Shown here: in pieces, positions 35,311-46,125 of the stretch
Position numbering within the stretch: position 1 is the first letter of the stretch
How the letters are laid out: every line of letters begins with the position of its first letter
From: Bradyrhizobium manausense
GTDB taxonomy: Bacteria; Pseudomonadota; Alphaproteobacteria; Rhizobiales; Xanthobacteraceae
Direction of reading: 5' to 3'
NCBI RefSeq assembly: GCF_018129685.1
Contig: NZ_JAFCLG010000006.1
Span: forward strand, 62,001-126,000
DNA: 64,000 bases
The notes under the pieces: model-generated
The model's input: only the letters and a program-made list of their open reading frames with translations
Database searches by the model: none
Told to the model about the DNA's origin: nothing
Position numbers and translations under genes: made by a program

Positions 35311-35328
35311 CTGTTCTAAAAAGAACAG
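35311..35328. promoter_or_regulatory. CTGTTCT-N4-AGAACAG palindrome in divergent cytochrome promoter
   Basis: A perfect 7+7 inverted repeat with an AAAA spacer lies in the 193-base gap between the Cyc2-like gene and the divergent diheme cytochrome (88 bases from either start codon). It is a candidate operator for joint control. The nearby Crp/Fnr-family regulator is the obvious candidate binder, though the sequence is not a standard FNR box. Confidence 0.6.
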
Positions 35329-35416
35329 CAAATTTGATTTCGAGGGTGTGAGGTGATTCAGCAACACGGATTGGGCGTAAACAAAACCAGGTTGCGCGGA
35401 TCATCGGAGGGCGATC

Positions 35417-36064
35417 ATGAAGATCAGGGAACTGGCGTCGACGCTGCTGGCAGCAATTCTGGTAGCCGGCGTCCCGGCGCCGAGCTTCGCAGAGGACAAG
35501 GGGATCGACGTCCCCGCTCGGGAGCTCAAAGCCAAGACTGACTACTGCAAGACGTGTCACGGCCTATCAGGACAGGGTTTCCGAGGATCTTTTCCGATGC
35601 CGCGGTTGGCAGGGCAGCAACCGGAATACGTGAAGAATCAACTGCAGGCCTTCATCGAGCGCAGGCGAACCAATCCCGTGATGTTCAACGTGTCGCATGT
35701 TCTGACGCCGGCGATGCTCACCGCCCTTTCGACCTATTTCAAGGATCTCAACCCGAAGCCATTGGGAGGCGCACCGAGGGACTCACTGGCTGCCGGAAAG
35801 AAGATCTATGAGGAAGGCGTTCCCGCCGCTGAGGTGCCGCCATGCGCGTCGTGCCACGGACCGGACGCCAAGGGCGCCGATGCGTTTCCGCGTCTGGCGG
35901 GCCAGCTCCACGACTACATGATCAGGAAGCTGAGCAATTGGGACAAGGAGCGCGGCCAGGACAAGGCCAACCCCGACAACTCGGCGATCATGCAGCCGAT
36001 CGCTCACAATCTCACCGAAGCGCAGATCAAAGCCGTCGCGGCCTATCTCAGTTACCTGGAATAG
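35417..36064 (+). CDS. periplasmic diheme cytochrome c (c4-like)
   Basis: A 215-residue exported diheme cytochrome. The signal peptide ends near APSFA|EDKG (about residue 25). Heme sites are CKTCH (44-48) and CASCH (143-147), with Met candidates in NPVMFNVSHVL and SAIMQPIAHNL. GGAGGG precedes the ATG. It is divergent from the Cyc2-like operon and a close paralogue of the cytochrome at 32215. In Acidithiobacillus the diheme c4 cytochrome Cyc1 is the partner of Cyc2, so this protein could be the electron acceptor; that role is inferred. Confidence 0.9.
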   Translation: MKIRELASTLLAAILVAGVPAPSFAEDKGIDVPARELKAKTDYCKTCHGLSGQGFRGSFPMPRLAGQQPEYVKNQLQAFIERRRTNPVMFNVSHVLTPAMLTALSTYFKDLNPKPLGGAPRDSLAAGKKIYEEGVPAAEVPPCASCHGPDAKGADAFPRLAGQLHDYMIRKLSNWDKERGQDKANPDNSAIMQPIAHNLTEAQIKAVAAYLSYLE

Positions 36065-36098
36065 GCTGGCCCCCTCCAGTGCATGGCCCCTACGACGG

Positions 36099-36773
36099 CT
36101 AGGCTCCCAGCACCGACATCAGAAGTGCGGCGTAGACCTGGATTCTTCGGCCATGGCCGTCGTAGCTGATGAATCCTTGCTCGCGAAACCTGTTCATGAA
36201 AGTGCTGATTCGAGATCGGGTCGTGCCGACCATCTCCGCGAGCGCTTCCTGACTGAGGTTGATCTCGTTCGGTCTTCCGTCGTCTTGTCCCGAGTCGGAG
36301 AGGACCAGCAACAGCCGAGCGAGCCGCTTTTCACTCAGGTTCAGCAACTGGTCGCCCAAGTCCTCCTCGAGCCGCGTGTTCCGCGAAAGGAGATGCGCCA
36401 TGAAGAACTTACAGAACTCTGGCTCAGAGGCGAGGGTCGCAAACATCACGTCCTTCGCCACGGTGGTGATCAAGCAATCTTCGAGCGCCACGACGGTTGC
36501 GGTCCGCAGCTTCGCCCCACCCAGGCTGGTCTCGCCGAAGAACTGGCTTGGTCCGATGATCCCGACGATGGCTTCCTTGCCGCGGTTGGAAAGCGTCGTG
36601 ACCTTGACGCTCCCCTTGCGGATGTAGCCTATGGCGTCGGCGGGCTCACCCTGGGTCCAAATCTGCCAGCCGGCTTGAAATCGCTCCAGCGTCACACCGG
36701 CGGCGGGCTTCGCGAGGAAAGCCTTGGGATCGAACGGCACCTTCACTGTTCTATCGAGCGGTGCATCGGCCAT
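36099..36773 (-). CDS. Crp/Fnr-family transcriptional regulator
   Basis: A 224-residue regulator. The cyclic-nucleotide-binding-fold sensor domain (about 25-140) includes GYIRKGSVKVTTLSNRGKEA and GPSQFFGETSLGG. The C-terminal winged HTH is NLSQEALAEMVGTTRSRIST. The N-terminal cysteine cluster of FNR/FixK-type iron-sulfur sensors is missing, so it is not a direct oxygen sensor by that mechanism. The ATG at 36771-36773 is preferred over a GTG nine bases upstream. It faces the diheme cytochrome gene and probably regulates the cluster. Confidence 0.9.
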   Translation of the reverse strand: MADAPLDRTVKVPFDPKAFLAKPAAGVTLERFQAGWQIWTQGEPADAIGYIRKGSVKVTTLSNRGKEAIVGIIGPSQFFGETSLGGAKLRTATVVALEDCLITTVAKDVMFATLASEPEFCKFFMAHLLSRNTRLEEDLGDQLLNLSEKRLARLLLVLSDSGQDDGRPNEINLSQEALAEMVGTTRSRISTFMNRFREQGFISYDGHGRRIQVYAALLMSVLGA

Positions 36774-36839
36774 GGCATGCACTTACCGATCTTGAAAGCT
36801 TGAACACAGCCATTGATAGACTGTTCGCAAGCGCAAGCG

Positions 36840-36869
36840 TTGCGGCAGATCAAGCCTGATCTGCCGCAA
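36840..36869 (-). terminator. 13-bp perfect hairpin after the acylphosphatase gene
   Basis: TTGCGGCAGATCA (36840-36852) pairs with TGATCTGCCGCAA (36857-36869) over AGCC. It lies about 30 bases past the acylphosphatase stop, before the Crp-family gene start. No U-tract follows, so it may also be an mRNA-stabilising or regulatory hairpin. Confidence 0.55.
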
Positions 36870-36900
36870 TTGCGAGGCATTCTTGATTTCAGCAGGCGCT

Positions 36901-37200
36901 CTAAACCGTCGGCAGAACCGAGAATGGTTCCCCTGCCCTGCGCAGGTTCAGCTCATCCACGCTCGCCGTCTCGCTCGTCACGCTGTCCACGCGCGACGAC
37001 GGCGGGCCGTGGCGGCACAGCGCGACCATGTCGGCGACGTGCTTCGGCGCGCCCGCGAACAGCGCTTCGACGCTGCCGTCGCGGCGGTTGCGGACCCAGC
37101 CTTCGAGACCGCTCGTCGTCGCCTGGTATTCGACCCATGCGCGATAGCCGACGCCCTGGACGCGTCCGCGGATCATGACCTGGAGGATCGCGCGGCTCAT
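36901..37200 (-). CDS. acyP: acylphosphatase
   Basis: A 99-residue enzyme that hydrolyses the carboxyl-phosphate bond of acyl phosphates. The phosphate-binding loop with catalytic Arg is [11 protein letters not shown], and the catalytic Asn is in [17 protein letters not shown]. The length is typical. The ATG (37198-37200) overlaps the TGA of the preceding PEP-mutase-family gene, so the two are co-translated. Confidence 0.94.
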   Translation of the reverse strand: MSRAILQVMIRGRVQGVGYRAWVEYQATTSGLEGWVRNRRDGSVEALFAGAPKHVADMVALCRHGPPSSRVDSVTSETASVDELNLRRAGEPFSVLPTV

Positions 37201-38063
37201 CTCTTCAGTCCAAGAAAGTCGGCGCTGCGCGCTTTGACCTCGGCCTCGCGCGTGACGCGGCTGGTCAACTCCGCCGAGGGCAACCCCTTCAGCGCTTTCG
37301 GCGCAGTCCCTTCACGTAACGCTTTCTGCACGTCGTAGATTGCCTGCGTGGCCGCCGCGATGGGCGCATGGCCCTGGAGCGCGATGCGGACGCGCTGGCC
37401 CGCGAGGTCATCGATCGCGTTCAATTCATCAGGCACGCCGCCGAGCACGATCGGCAGATGCGTGGCACCAACAATCGCCTCGAGCTCAGCGCGCGACTTG
37501 ATTCCAGTGAAGAACAGCGCATCGACTCCGGCAGCCTCATACGCCCTGGCGCGGCGGATTGCATCCTCGATCGAGGTGATCGAGGCAGCTCCGGTGCGTC
37601 CCATGATGACGAGCGAAGGATCGCCGCGCGCATCGAGTGCCGCCTTGATCTTGCCGACGCCCTCCTCCAGCGAGATCAGCTGCGCCTTGGCCTCGCCAAA
37701 AGCGGCCGGCAGCAGCGTGTCCTCGATGGTGAGGCCGGCCGCACCTACCGTTTCCAGCTCCTGCACCGTGCGGCGAACATTGAGCGCATTGCCATAGCCG
37801 TGATCGGCATCGACCAGCACCGGGAGGCTGGCGGCACGCGACATCCGCCGCACCTGCTCGGCGAGCTCGGTGAGCGTGATCAGGGTGACGTCAGGGTCGC
37901 CGAGCACGGCGAGCGAGGCGACCGAGCCGCCAAACATGCCGAGCGGAAAGCCGAGGTCCTCGGCGATGCGGATCGAGATCGCGTCATAGACCGAGCCGGG
38001 ATGGACGCAGGCCGGCCCCGACAGGATGGAGCGCAGTTTTTCGCGGCGGGAACGAAAAGCCAT
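37197..38063 (-). CDS. PEP mutase/isocitrate lyase family protein (oxaloacetate decarboxylase-like)
   Basis: A 288-residue (beta/alpha)8 enzyme. Family features are [20 protein letters not shown], the Mg2+-binding [16 protein letters not shown], and [12 protein letters not shown]. The KKCGH-like loop of isocitrate lyase is not evident. The closest known group is the PA4872-type oxaloacetate decarboxylases, so decarboxylation of oxaloacetate to pyruvate is likely. It is the first gene of a two-gene unit with the acylphosphatase. A REP-like repeat lies upstream. Confidence 0.85.
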   Translation of the reverse strand: MAFRSRREKLRSILSGPACVHPGSVYDAISIRIAEDLGFPLGMFGGSVASLAVLGDPDVTLITLTELAEQVRRMSRAASLPVLVDADHGYGNALNVRRTVQELETVGAAGLTIEDTLLPAAFGEAKAQLISLEEGVGKIKAALDARGDPSLVIMGRTGAASITSIEDAIRRARAYEAAGVDALFFTGIKSRAELEAIVGATHLPIVLGGVPDELNAIDDLAGQRVRIALQGHAPIAAATQAIYDVQKALREGTAPKALKGLPSAELTSRVTREAEVKARSADFLGLKR

Positions 38064-38089
38064 GGGAATGTCTCGCGATCACACTCTAT

Positions 38090-38231
38090 CGTCGTCCTGG
38101 CGAAAGCCAGGACCCATTACTCCAACTGTACATTGTCGCAGAAGATGATGGCTACGATCTCCGTCCACAACTGCCCCTTGGGGTAATGGGTCCTGGATCG
38201 GCTTTCGCTCCGCTCACTTGTCCAGGACGAC
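38090..38231. repeat. long REP-like inverted repeat (CGTCGTCC...GGACGAC family), copy 1
   Basis: The left arm starts CGTCGTCCTGGCGAAAGCCA at 38090 and reaches CCCATTAC at 38120. The right arm starts GTAATGGGTCC at 38183 and ends CCAGGACGAC at 38231. It fills the gap between the carboxylase gene stop (38256) and the PEP-mutase-family start (38063). It is related to the element at 44232-44354. Confidence 0.75.
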
Positions 38232-38255
38232 ATTGGGCGATAGCCGAGACCAGCC

Positions 38256-40271
<2,016 letters not shown>

Positions 40272-40447
40272 GATTTTCTTGAGCTTCGTCCCTTGGGCGG
40301 GACCCCACCCGGGGCCTTGGCGGGCCGAGCGGACGGGGCCGTATCCTGCCGTGGTACATCAAAATGGGCCGGAGGCAACGGGCAAAATCCCACCCGCTCT
40401 GGCGTACCAGCGCAAGACCGGAACGGGTCCGGTGAGCCCGGCGGGCG

Positions 40448-41530
40448 CTATTGCTTTCCGGCCCCGGTCCTGCCCTTGGCCACGCCACGGACCAGGCTAT
40501 GGATGAAGCCCAGTTTGGCGACCACGGCCGGCGACAGGATGAAGGGATAGAGATCGCGCAGGCCCATGGCGCGGTTGACGCTGTTCAGGGCGAAGGTGAA
40601 CGGCAGCCATGCGTCGACGATCGCCTGAACGTCCCGCGCCTCGTAGGGGTTGAAGCGGATCCGCGTGGACAGCTCCCCGTCGCGGTCGACCTTGGGCCGC
40701 ACCTCCATTCCGAACTCCGAGGCCATCTCGAGGGTGTCGACGATGTGAAGGTAATGCGCCCAGGTTTCGGCGAAATCTTCCCAGGGGTGCGTGGTGGCGT
40801 AGGCCGAGACGTAGTTCTGCTGCCAGTCCGGCGGCGCCCCTTCGGCATAGTGACGCTGCAGCGCCTCGCCGTAATCGGCGGAATCGTCACCGAACACCGC
40901 CCGGCATTCGTCGAGTCTGCCGCCGTCACGCACCAGCACGTCCCAAAAATAGTGCCCGACTTCGTGGCGGAAATGGCCGAGCAGCGTCCGGTACGGCTCG
41001 CCCATCTCCAGCCTGCGCCTCTCGCGCTCGATGCCATCGGTCTCGGTGAGCGCGATCGTGATCAGGCCGTTGTCATGGCCGGTCAGGATCTTTTGCCCGC
41101 TGTTGGGATCGTCGGCGAGGAAATTGAAGATGAGGCCGTGCGCGGGATTGTCCTGCCGGGTCTGCAGCGGCAGATTCCAGCGGATCAGCGAATAGAACAA
41201 CCGGTGCTTCGCCACCTCCAGCTCGCGCCAGCCGGCGAACTGCGCGGGGTCGGAGAGGTCGGGCACGATGCCGTTGTGACAGCAGGCGCGGCAATAGCCG
41301 GTGGTGTCGTCCATATCCGTCAGCCAATTGCAGGAATCGTACTCGGCATTGCGGCACAGCATGCGACTTTCGCCCTTGCCTGCCAGAGTCTTCCAGCCCT
41401 CTCCATCAGGCTCGATCGCCGACATCGTCTCCTTCTCCGGCAGGAAGGCGACCCGGTGGCCGCAGCGTTCGCAGGCACGGTTCTCGAAATAGAGGACATT
41501 GCCGCAGTCCTGGCAGACAAAGAGCTTCAA
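40448..41530 (-). CDS. zinc-binding metallopeptidase family protein
   Basis: A 360-residue soluble protein. An N-terminal zinc ribbon has two CxxC pairs (CQDCG and CERCGH); further Cys motifs are YCRACCHNG. The metallopeptidase active site is FRHEVGHYFWD (HExxH form HEVGH), with a later Glu in DFAETWAHYLH as a probable third ligand. It matches the putative zinc-binding metallo-peptidase family (DUF2248-like). The start is a TTG (41528-41530) with AGAGG upstream. The substrate is unknown. Confidence 0.86.
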   Translation of the reverse strand: MKLFVCQDCGNVLYFENRACERCGHRVAFLPEKETMSAIEPDGEGWKTLAGKGESRMLCRNAEYDSCNWLTDMDDTTGYCRACCHNGIVPDLSDPAQFAGWRELEVAKHRLFYSLIRWNLPLQTRQDNPAHGLIFNFLADDPNSGQKILTGHDNGLITIALTETDGIERERRRLEMGEPYRTLLGHFRHEVGHYFWDVLVRDGGRLDECRAVFGDDSADYGEALQRHYAEGAPPDWQQNYVSAYATTHPWEDFAETWAHYLHIVDTLEMASEFGMEVRPKVDRDGELSTRIRFNPYEARDVQAIVDAWLPFTFALNSVNRAMGLRDLYPFILSPAVVAKLGFIHSLVRGVAKGRTGAGKQ

Positions 41531-41733
41531 GGTTTAGCCTCTCGGGAAAGGGAGTCTTGCTGATATCATTGTGGCGCCCCGCAGATACGCGCACCGCGGC
41601 TCATCGTTCCTTCGTCAGGAACAAATTGCCAGCCCCGGCGTTCGAAGTCATACCCGCAACACGGTGTTTCATCATCTATTCCCCATTGAGCAATGGCTAT
41701 CACGCTCTGTATGTGTGAATATCGGCCCGGCAC

Positions 41734-44211
41734 GTGCGCTCCCGCATCACAACGGCCGACGCCTTGAACGATCCAAAACCCGAGACCCAGGCCGCCGAAA
41801 GGCTGCGCCAGCACCTCGACGAAATCGCCCGCGAGCGCGACAACGCCCATCATGCGCTCCAGGAGCGCGAAGCCGAGCTCGCGCGCATCCAGCGCATCGG
41901 CAAGGTTGGCGGCCTCGAGGTCGACTTTCGGGCAGGCTTCAAGAACCGCCGTTCGCCGGAATATCTGATGATCCACGGGCTGCCGCCCGAGGCCGCCGAC
42001 GAGACACATGAGAACTGGGTCAGCCGCATCCACCCTGACGACCGCGACGTCACCGTCCAGCATTTCTTCGATGCGCTGGCCGGCACCAGCGAGGACTACA
42101 CCGCCGAGTACCGCATCATCCGCCCCAGCGACGGCGAGACGCGCTGGATACGCGTCGTCGCCAAGGTCGAGCGCGACGTCGACGGCCGCGCCATCCGCCT
42201 CGTCGGGGCCCATATCGATATCACCGATCAGGCCCTTGCCCGCGCGACCTTGCGCGAAAGCGAGGAACGCTTCCGCCTGATCGCCGACAGCGCGCCGGTG
42301 CCGATCTGGGTGACGAAGCTCGACCGCACGCGCTCCTTCGCCAACCAGGCCTATGTCGATTTCGTCGGCCTTCCCTACGAGCAGGCCATCGCCTTCGACT
42401 GGCGCAAGGTACTGCATCCGGACGACCTGCCGCGCGTCTTGCAGCAATCGGTCGAGGGCGAAGCCTCGCTCAAACCCTTCGTGCTCGAAGCGCGCTACAA
42501 GAACGCCAGCGGCGAATGGCGCTGGCTGCGCTCCGAATCGCAGCCGCGCTGGGACCCCACCGGCAAGCATATCGGCTTCATCGGGGTCGCCCACGACGTC
42601 ACCGTCGCCAAGCAGGCCGAGATCGAGCTGCGAAGGCTCAATGAGACGTTGGAGGAGCGCATCACCGAACGCACCACCGAGCTCGAATCCAACGAGGCAC
42701 GGCTGCGCGCGATCTTGGAGACCAGCAACCAGTATCAAGGCCTCGTCAACCTCAAGGGCGAGCTGCTCTACGCCAACAAGACTGCGCTCGACGACATCAA
42801 GGCTAGTCCTGCAGACGTCATCGGCAAGCCGTTCTGGGACACGCCCTGGTTCACCGGCACTCCCGGCATGAGCGCCCTCGTCCGCCAAGCCTTCGACACC
42901 GTGCTGAAAGGCGAAGCGGTGCGGATGGAGATGCGCCTGCACTTGCCGATCGGCGAGCGCGATTTCGAATTCGGCATGCGTCCGGTGCTCGACCGCCACG
43001 GCAACATCACCGGCGCAGTGCCCGAGGCCGTCGACATCACCGAGCGCCGTCGCGGCGAGGAAGCGCTGCGGCACTCGCAGAAGATGGAGGCGATCGGCCA
43101 GCTCACCGGCGGCGTCGCGCACGACTTCAACAACCTCCTCACCATCATCCGCTCGGCGACCGACTTCCTGCGCCGCCGCGAGCTGCCGGAGGAGCGGCGC
43201 CGCCGCTATGTCGATGCGATCTCCGACACCGTCGAGCGCGCCTCGAAGCTGACCGCGCAGCTGCTGGCCTTTGCACGCCGGCAGCCGCTGAAGCCGCAGA
43301 TCTTCAATGTCGGCAGCCAGGTCGAAGGCGTGGCGCAGCTGGTGCGACCACTGGTCGGCGGCCGCATCGAGATCGTGGTCGAGATCGACGATGCCGACTG
43401 CTTCACGGTCGCCGACATCGCGCAGTTCGAGACCGCACTGATCAATCTCGCCGTCAACGCCCGCGACGCCATGGACAGCGAAGGCCGGCTCACGATCGCC
43501 GTGCGCAAGGTTCAGGGCATCCCGAGCCTGCGGGCGCAGTCGGCGCGCGGCGGCGATTATGTCGCGATCTCGGTGGCGGACACCGGCAGCGGCATCGCGC
43601 CTGAAAACATCGACGCCATCTTCGAGCCGTTCTTCACCACCAAGGAGGTCGGCAAGGGCACCGGCCTCGGCCTCAGCCAGGCCTTTGGATTCGCAAAACA
43701 GTCCGAGGGCGACATCGCCGTGACCAGCACGCCCGGCAAGGGCGCGACCTTCACGATCTATCTGCCGCAGGCGCAGAGCCCCGCCGCTGAGAAGGAAGCG
43801 GCGTCGCTCTCCAGCGAAGGAGCCACCACCGGGCGCGGCTATCGCGTGCTCGTGGTCGAGGACAATGACGATGTCGGCCAATTCTCCACCGAGCTCCTGG
43901 AAGACCTCGGCTACCTCACCCGCCGCGCCGCCAACGCCAATGCCGCGCTCGCCATCCTCGGCGAGAATGAATTTGCGGTTGATCTCGTCTTCTCCGACGT
44001 CATCATGCCTGGCATGAACGGCGTCGAGCTCGCCGGCATCATCCGCGAGCGCTACCCCGGCCTCCCAGTGGTACTGACCAGCGGCTACAGCAACGTGCTC
44101 GCTGAAAACGCCCATCGGGGATTTGAATTGATCCAGAAGCCATATTCGGTGGAATCGCTCTCGCGCATCCTGCGCAAGGCGATCACGGAAAAGCTGCCGG
44201 TGGCACGGTGA
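41734..44211 (+). CDS. multi-PAS hybrid sensor histidine kinase
   Basis: An 825-residue soluble kinase. After a short coiled coil (about 20-55) come three PAS domains (about 58-165, 172-295, 325-437). The phosphoacceptor His463 lies in [14 protein letters not shown]-binding motifs are NLAVNARDAMDSEG, DTGSGIAP and KGTGLGLS. A receiver domain (about 703-825) has VVEDNDD and phospho-acceptor Asp756 in VFSDVIMPG. It is similar in kinase and receiver parts to the kinase at 30002. GTG 41734 is used as start; a TTG ten codons later is possible. No cognate regulator is adjacent. Confidence 0.92.
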   Translation: MRSRITTADALNDPKPETQAAERLRQHLDEIARERDNAHHALQEREAELARIQRIGKVGGLEVDFRAGFKNRRSPEYLMIHGLPPEAADETHENWVSRIHPDDRDVTVQHFFDALAGTSEDYTAEYRIIRPSDGETRWIRVVAKVERDVDGRAIRLVGAHIDITDQALARATLRESEERFRLIADSAPVPIWVTKLDRTRSFANQAYVDFVGLPYEQAIAFDWRKVLHPDDLPRVLQQSVEGEASLKPFVLEARYKNASGEWRWLRSESQPRWDPTGKHIGFIGVAHDVTVAKQAEIELRRLNETLEERITERTTELESNEARLRAILETSNQYQGLVNLKGELLYANKTALDDIKASPADVIGKPFWDTPWFTGTPGMSALVRQAFDTVLKGEAVRMEMRLHLPIGERDFEFGMRPVLDRHGNITGAVPEAVDITERRRGEEALRHSQKMEAIGQLTGGVAHDFNNLLTIIRSATDFLRRRELPEERRRRYVDAISDTVERASKLTAQLLAFARRQPLKPQIFNVGSQVEGVAQLVRPLVGGRIEIVVEIDDADCFTVADIAQFETALINLAVNARDAMDSEGRLTIAVRKVQGIPSLRAQSARGGDYVAISVADTGSGIAPENIDAIFEPFFTTKEVGKGTGLGLSQAFGFAKQSEGDIAVTSTPGKGATFTIYLPQAQSPAAEKEAASLSSEGATTGRGYRVLVVEDNDDVGQFSTELLEDLGYLTRRAANANAALAILGENEFAVDLVFSDVIMPGMNGVELAGIIRERYPGLPVVLTSGYSNVLAENAHRGFELIQKPYSVESLSRILRKAITEKLPVAR

Positions 44212-44231
44212 GTGCGAGCCAGGAATTTCGC

Positions 44232-44354
44232 CGTCGTCCCGGCCAAGGCCGGGACCCATACCCCCAAGGAAGAAGCTTTACACGAGACGGTCATTGGCGA
44301 TCTTCGCCAAACACCTTTTCGTGGTTATGGGTCCCGGCCTTCGCCGGGACGACG
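44232..44354. repeat. long REP-like inverted repeat (CGTCGTCC...GGACGACG family), copy 2
   Basis: Arms of 29 bases, 44232-44260 and 44326-44354, are reverse complements with one mismatch; the left arm begins CGTCGTCCCGGCCAAGGCCG. The 65-base spacer contains an inner GGCGATCTTCGCC stem. It shares its CGTCGTCC and GGACCCAT cores with the element at 38090-38231. It lies between the kinase and the EamA transporter gene. Confidence 0.8.
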
Positions 44355-44395
44355 ATTGAATGCTAGGCTACAGTTAGCCCCACAAAAGAGCCCCC

Positions 44396-44836
44396 ATGAA
44401 ACCCGCCCTCTTCTCCGCCTGGCAAACCTGGGCGCTGCTCTCCGCATGTTTCGCCGCGCTGACCGCGATCTTCGCCAAGGTCGGCGTCGAGAACATCAAT
44501 CCGGACCTCGCCACCTTCATTCGCACCATCGTCGTGCTGCTTGCCTTCGCGGTGCTGCTGTTCTTCACCGGGCAGTTCGCCGTCCCCTCGGCCGTGTCGT
44601 CCAGGACCTGGTTGTTCCTGATCCTGTCGGGGCTCGCGACGGGCGCGTCATGGCTGTGTTACTTCCGCGCCCTGAAGCTCGGGCCGGCGACACTGGTGGC
44701 GCCGATCGACAAGCTCAGCGTCGTCCTTGTGGCCCTCTTTGCTTTCGCCTTTCTCGGCGAGCGACCGACCGCTCAGGGTTGGGTCGGGATCGCCATGATC
44801 GGCGCCGGTGCGGTGCTGCTGGCGGTCAAGTTCTAG
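44396..44836 (+). CDS. EamA-family transporter (half-size, five helices)
   Basis: A 146-residue membrane protein with one EamA repeat. Five hydrophobic helices span the length, and the conserved end LVAPIDKLSVVLVALFAFAF, FLGERPTAQGWVGIAMIGAG is typical of the YvfK/half-size DMT group. Such half-size proteins work as dimers. The substrate is unknown. The start of the next transporter gene lies 28 bases downstream, so they may be co-transcribed. Confidence 0.88.
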   Translation: MKPALFSAWQTWALLSACFAALTAIFAKVGVENINPDLATFIRTIVVLLAFAVLLFFTGQFAVPSAVSSRTWLFLILSGLATGASWLCYFRALKLGPATLVAPIDKLSVVLVALFAFAFLGERPTAQGWVGIAMIGAGAVLLAVKF

Positions 44837-44864
44837 GGCACGAACTCATGGACAAGGATTGAAC

Positions 44865-46115
44865 GTGCCGTCTGACGCCATCTGGGCCTGGAGCATCATC
44901 GTCGCCGCGACCGCCTGCGTCATCATTCGCCCCTTTCGCCTGCCCGAAGCGATCTGGGCCGTGCTCGGCGCCGCCGCTTTGGTATTGCTCGGCTTCTTGC
45001 CGTGGCAGGATGCGCTTGTCGGCATCGAGAAAGGCGTCGACGTCTATCTTTTCCTGATCGGCATGATGCTGATCGCCGAGTTGGCGCGGCTTGAAGGCCT
45101 GTTCGACTATCTCGCAGCGCTCGCCGTGGAATATGCCGCCGGCTCGCCGCAGCGGCTGTTCCTGCTAATTTATGTCGTCGGTACGGTCGTGACCGTGCTG
45201 CTCTCGAACGATGCCACCGCGATCGTGCTGACGCCGGCGGTCTATGCCGCGACGCGCGCGGCCGGTGCCAAACCGCTGCCTTATCTGTTCGTCTGTGCCT
45301 TCATTGCGAACGCCGCGAGCTTCGTGCTGCCGATCTCCAATCCGGCCAATCTCGTCGTGTTCGGCGCGCGCATGCCGCAACTGACAGAATGGCTGCGCCT
45401 GTTCGCCCTGCCCTCGATTGCCTCGATCCTGCTGACTTACATTGTGCTGCGCCTCACCCAGCACCGGACGCTGAAGGACGAGACCATCGCGCGCAGCGTG
45501 CCCCATCCAAAACTCGGCCGCGGCGGCAAACTGACCGCCATCGGCATCGTCGCAATTGGCGTCGTGCTGGTCGCGGCCTCCGCGCTCGACACGCAGCTAG
45601 GCCTGCCGACCTTCATTTGTGGCGTCGTGACGGCCGCGATCGTGCTGCTGATCAGCCGCCAATCGCCTCTGCCCGTGCTCGGAGGCGTGTCCTGGAGCGT
45701 GCTGCCGCTGGTCGGCGGACTCTTCGTGATGGTCGAGGCGCTGATCAAGACCGGCGTGATCGGGCAGCTCAGCGCGCTGCTCCATCAGGCCGTTGAACAA
45801 TCCGCGACGAAGGCCGCCTGGAGCGTTGGCATCGCCACTGCCATTGCCGACAACGTCGCCAACAATCTGCCGGTTGGACTCGTCGCGGGCTCGGTTGCCG
45901 GCAGCGATCATCCGCCCGCATTTGTCGTCAGCGCGATCCTGATCGGCGTCGATCTCGGCCCCAATCTGTCGGTGACCGGCTCGCTTGCGACCATTCTCTG
46001 GCTGGTCGCGTTGCGGCGGGAGAAGATCGAGATCGGCGCCTGGCCGTTCCTCAAGCTCGGCATGCTGGTGACGCCGCCAGCCCTGATCGCGGCATTGGCG
46101 GCCGCGATCAGTTAA
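44865..46115 (+). CDS. ArsB/NhaD ion-transporter-family protein
   Basis: A membrane protein of about 416 residues with roughly 11-12 helices. Family features are LLSNDATAIVLTPAVYAATR (the conserved ND.T motif of ArsB/CitM proteins), FVCAFIANAASFVLPISNPA, and IADNVANNLPVGL in the second repeat. It resembles arsenical pump membrane proteins, but no arsR or arsC is adjacent, so arsenite export is only one possibility. GTG 44865 with AAGGA is chosen as start. Confidence 0.86.
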   Translation: MPSDAIWAWSIIVAATACVIIRPFRLPEAIWAVLGAAALVLLGFLPWQDALVGIEKGVDVYLFLIGMMLIAELARLEGLFDYLAALAVEYAAGSPQRLFLLIYVVGTVVTVLLSNDATAIVLTPAVYAATRAAGAKPLPYLFVCAFIANAASFVLPISNPANLVVFGARMPQLTEWLRLFALPSIASILLTYIVLRLTQHRTLKDETIARSVPHPKLGRGGKLTAIGIVAIGVVLVAASALDTQLGLPTFICGVVTAAIVLLISRQSPLPVLGGVSWSVLPLVGGLFVMVEALIKTGVIGQLSALLHQAVEQSATKAAWSVGIATAIADNVANNLPVGLVAGSVAGSDHPPAFVVSAILIGVDLGPNLSVTGSLATILWLVALRREKIEIGAWPFLKLGMLVTPPALIAALAAAIS

Positions 46116-46125
46116 CTGGCAGAGT

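Noticed and set aside
35311-35328. FNR/FixK-type box in the cytochrome promoter
   Set aside because: The TTGAT-N4-ATCAA consensus is not matched; the palindrome is CTGTTCT/AGAACAG, so a standard oxygen-responsive box is not claimed.
41566-44259. Very long open frame (about 900 codons) on the minus strand opposite the hybrid kinase gene
   Set aside because: It is an antisense shadow of a clear histidine kinase. High G+C with G/C third positions leaves long antisense frames open; the product has no domain and unnatural composition.
44865-46115. Complete arsenic-resistance operon
   Set aside because: Only an ArsB-like transporter is present. There is no arsR, arsC or arsH nearby, and the family includes other anion and sodium transporters.
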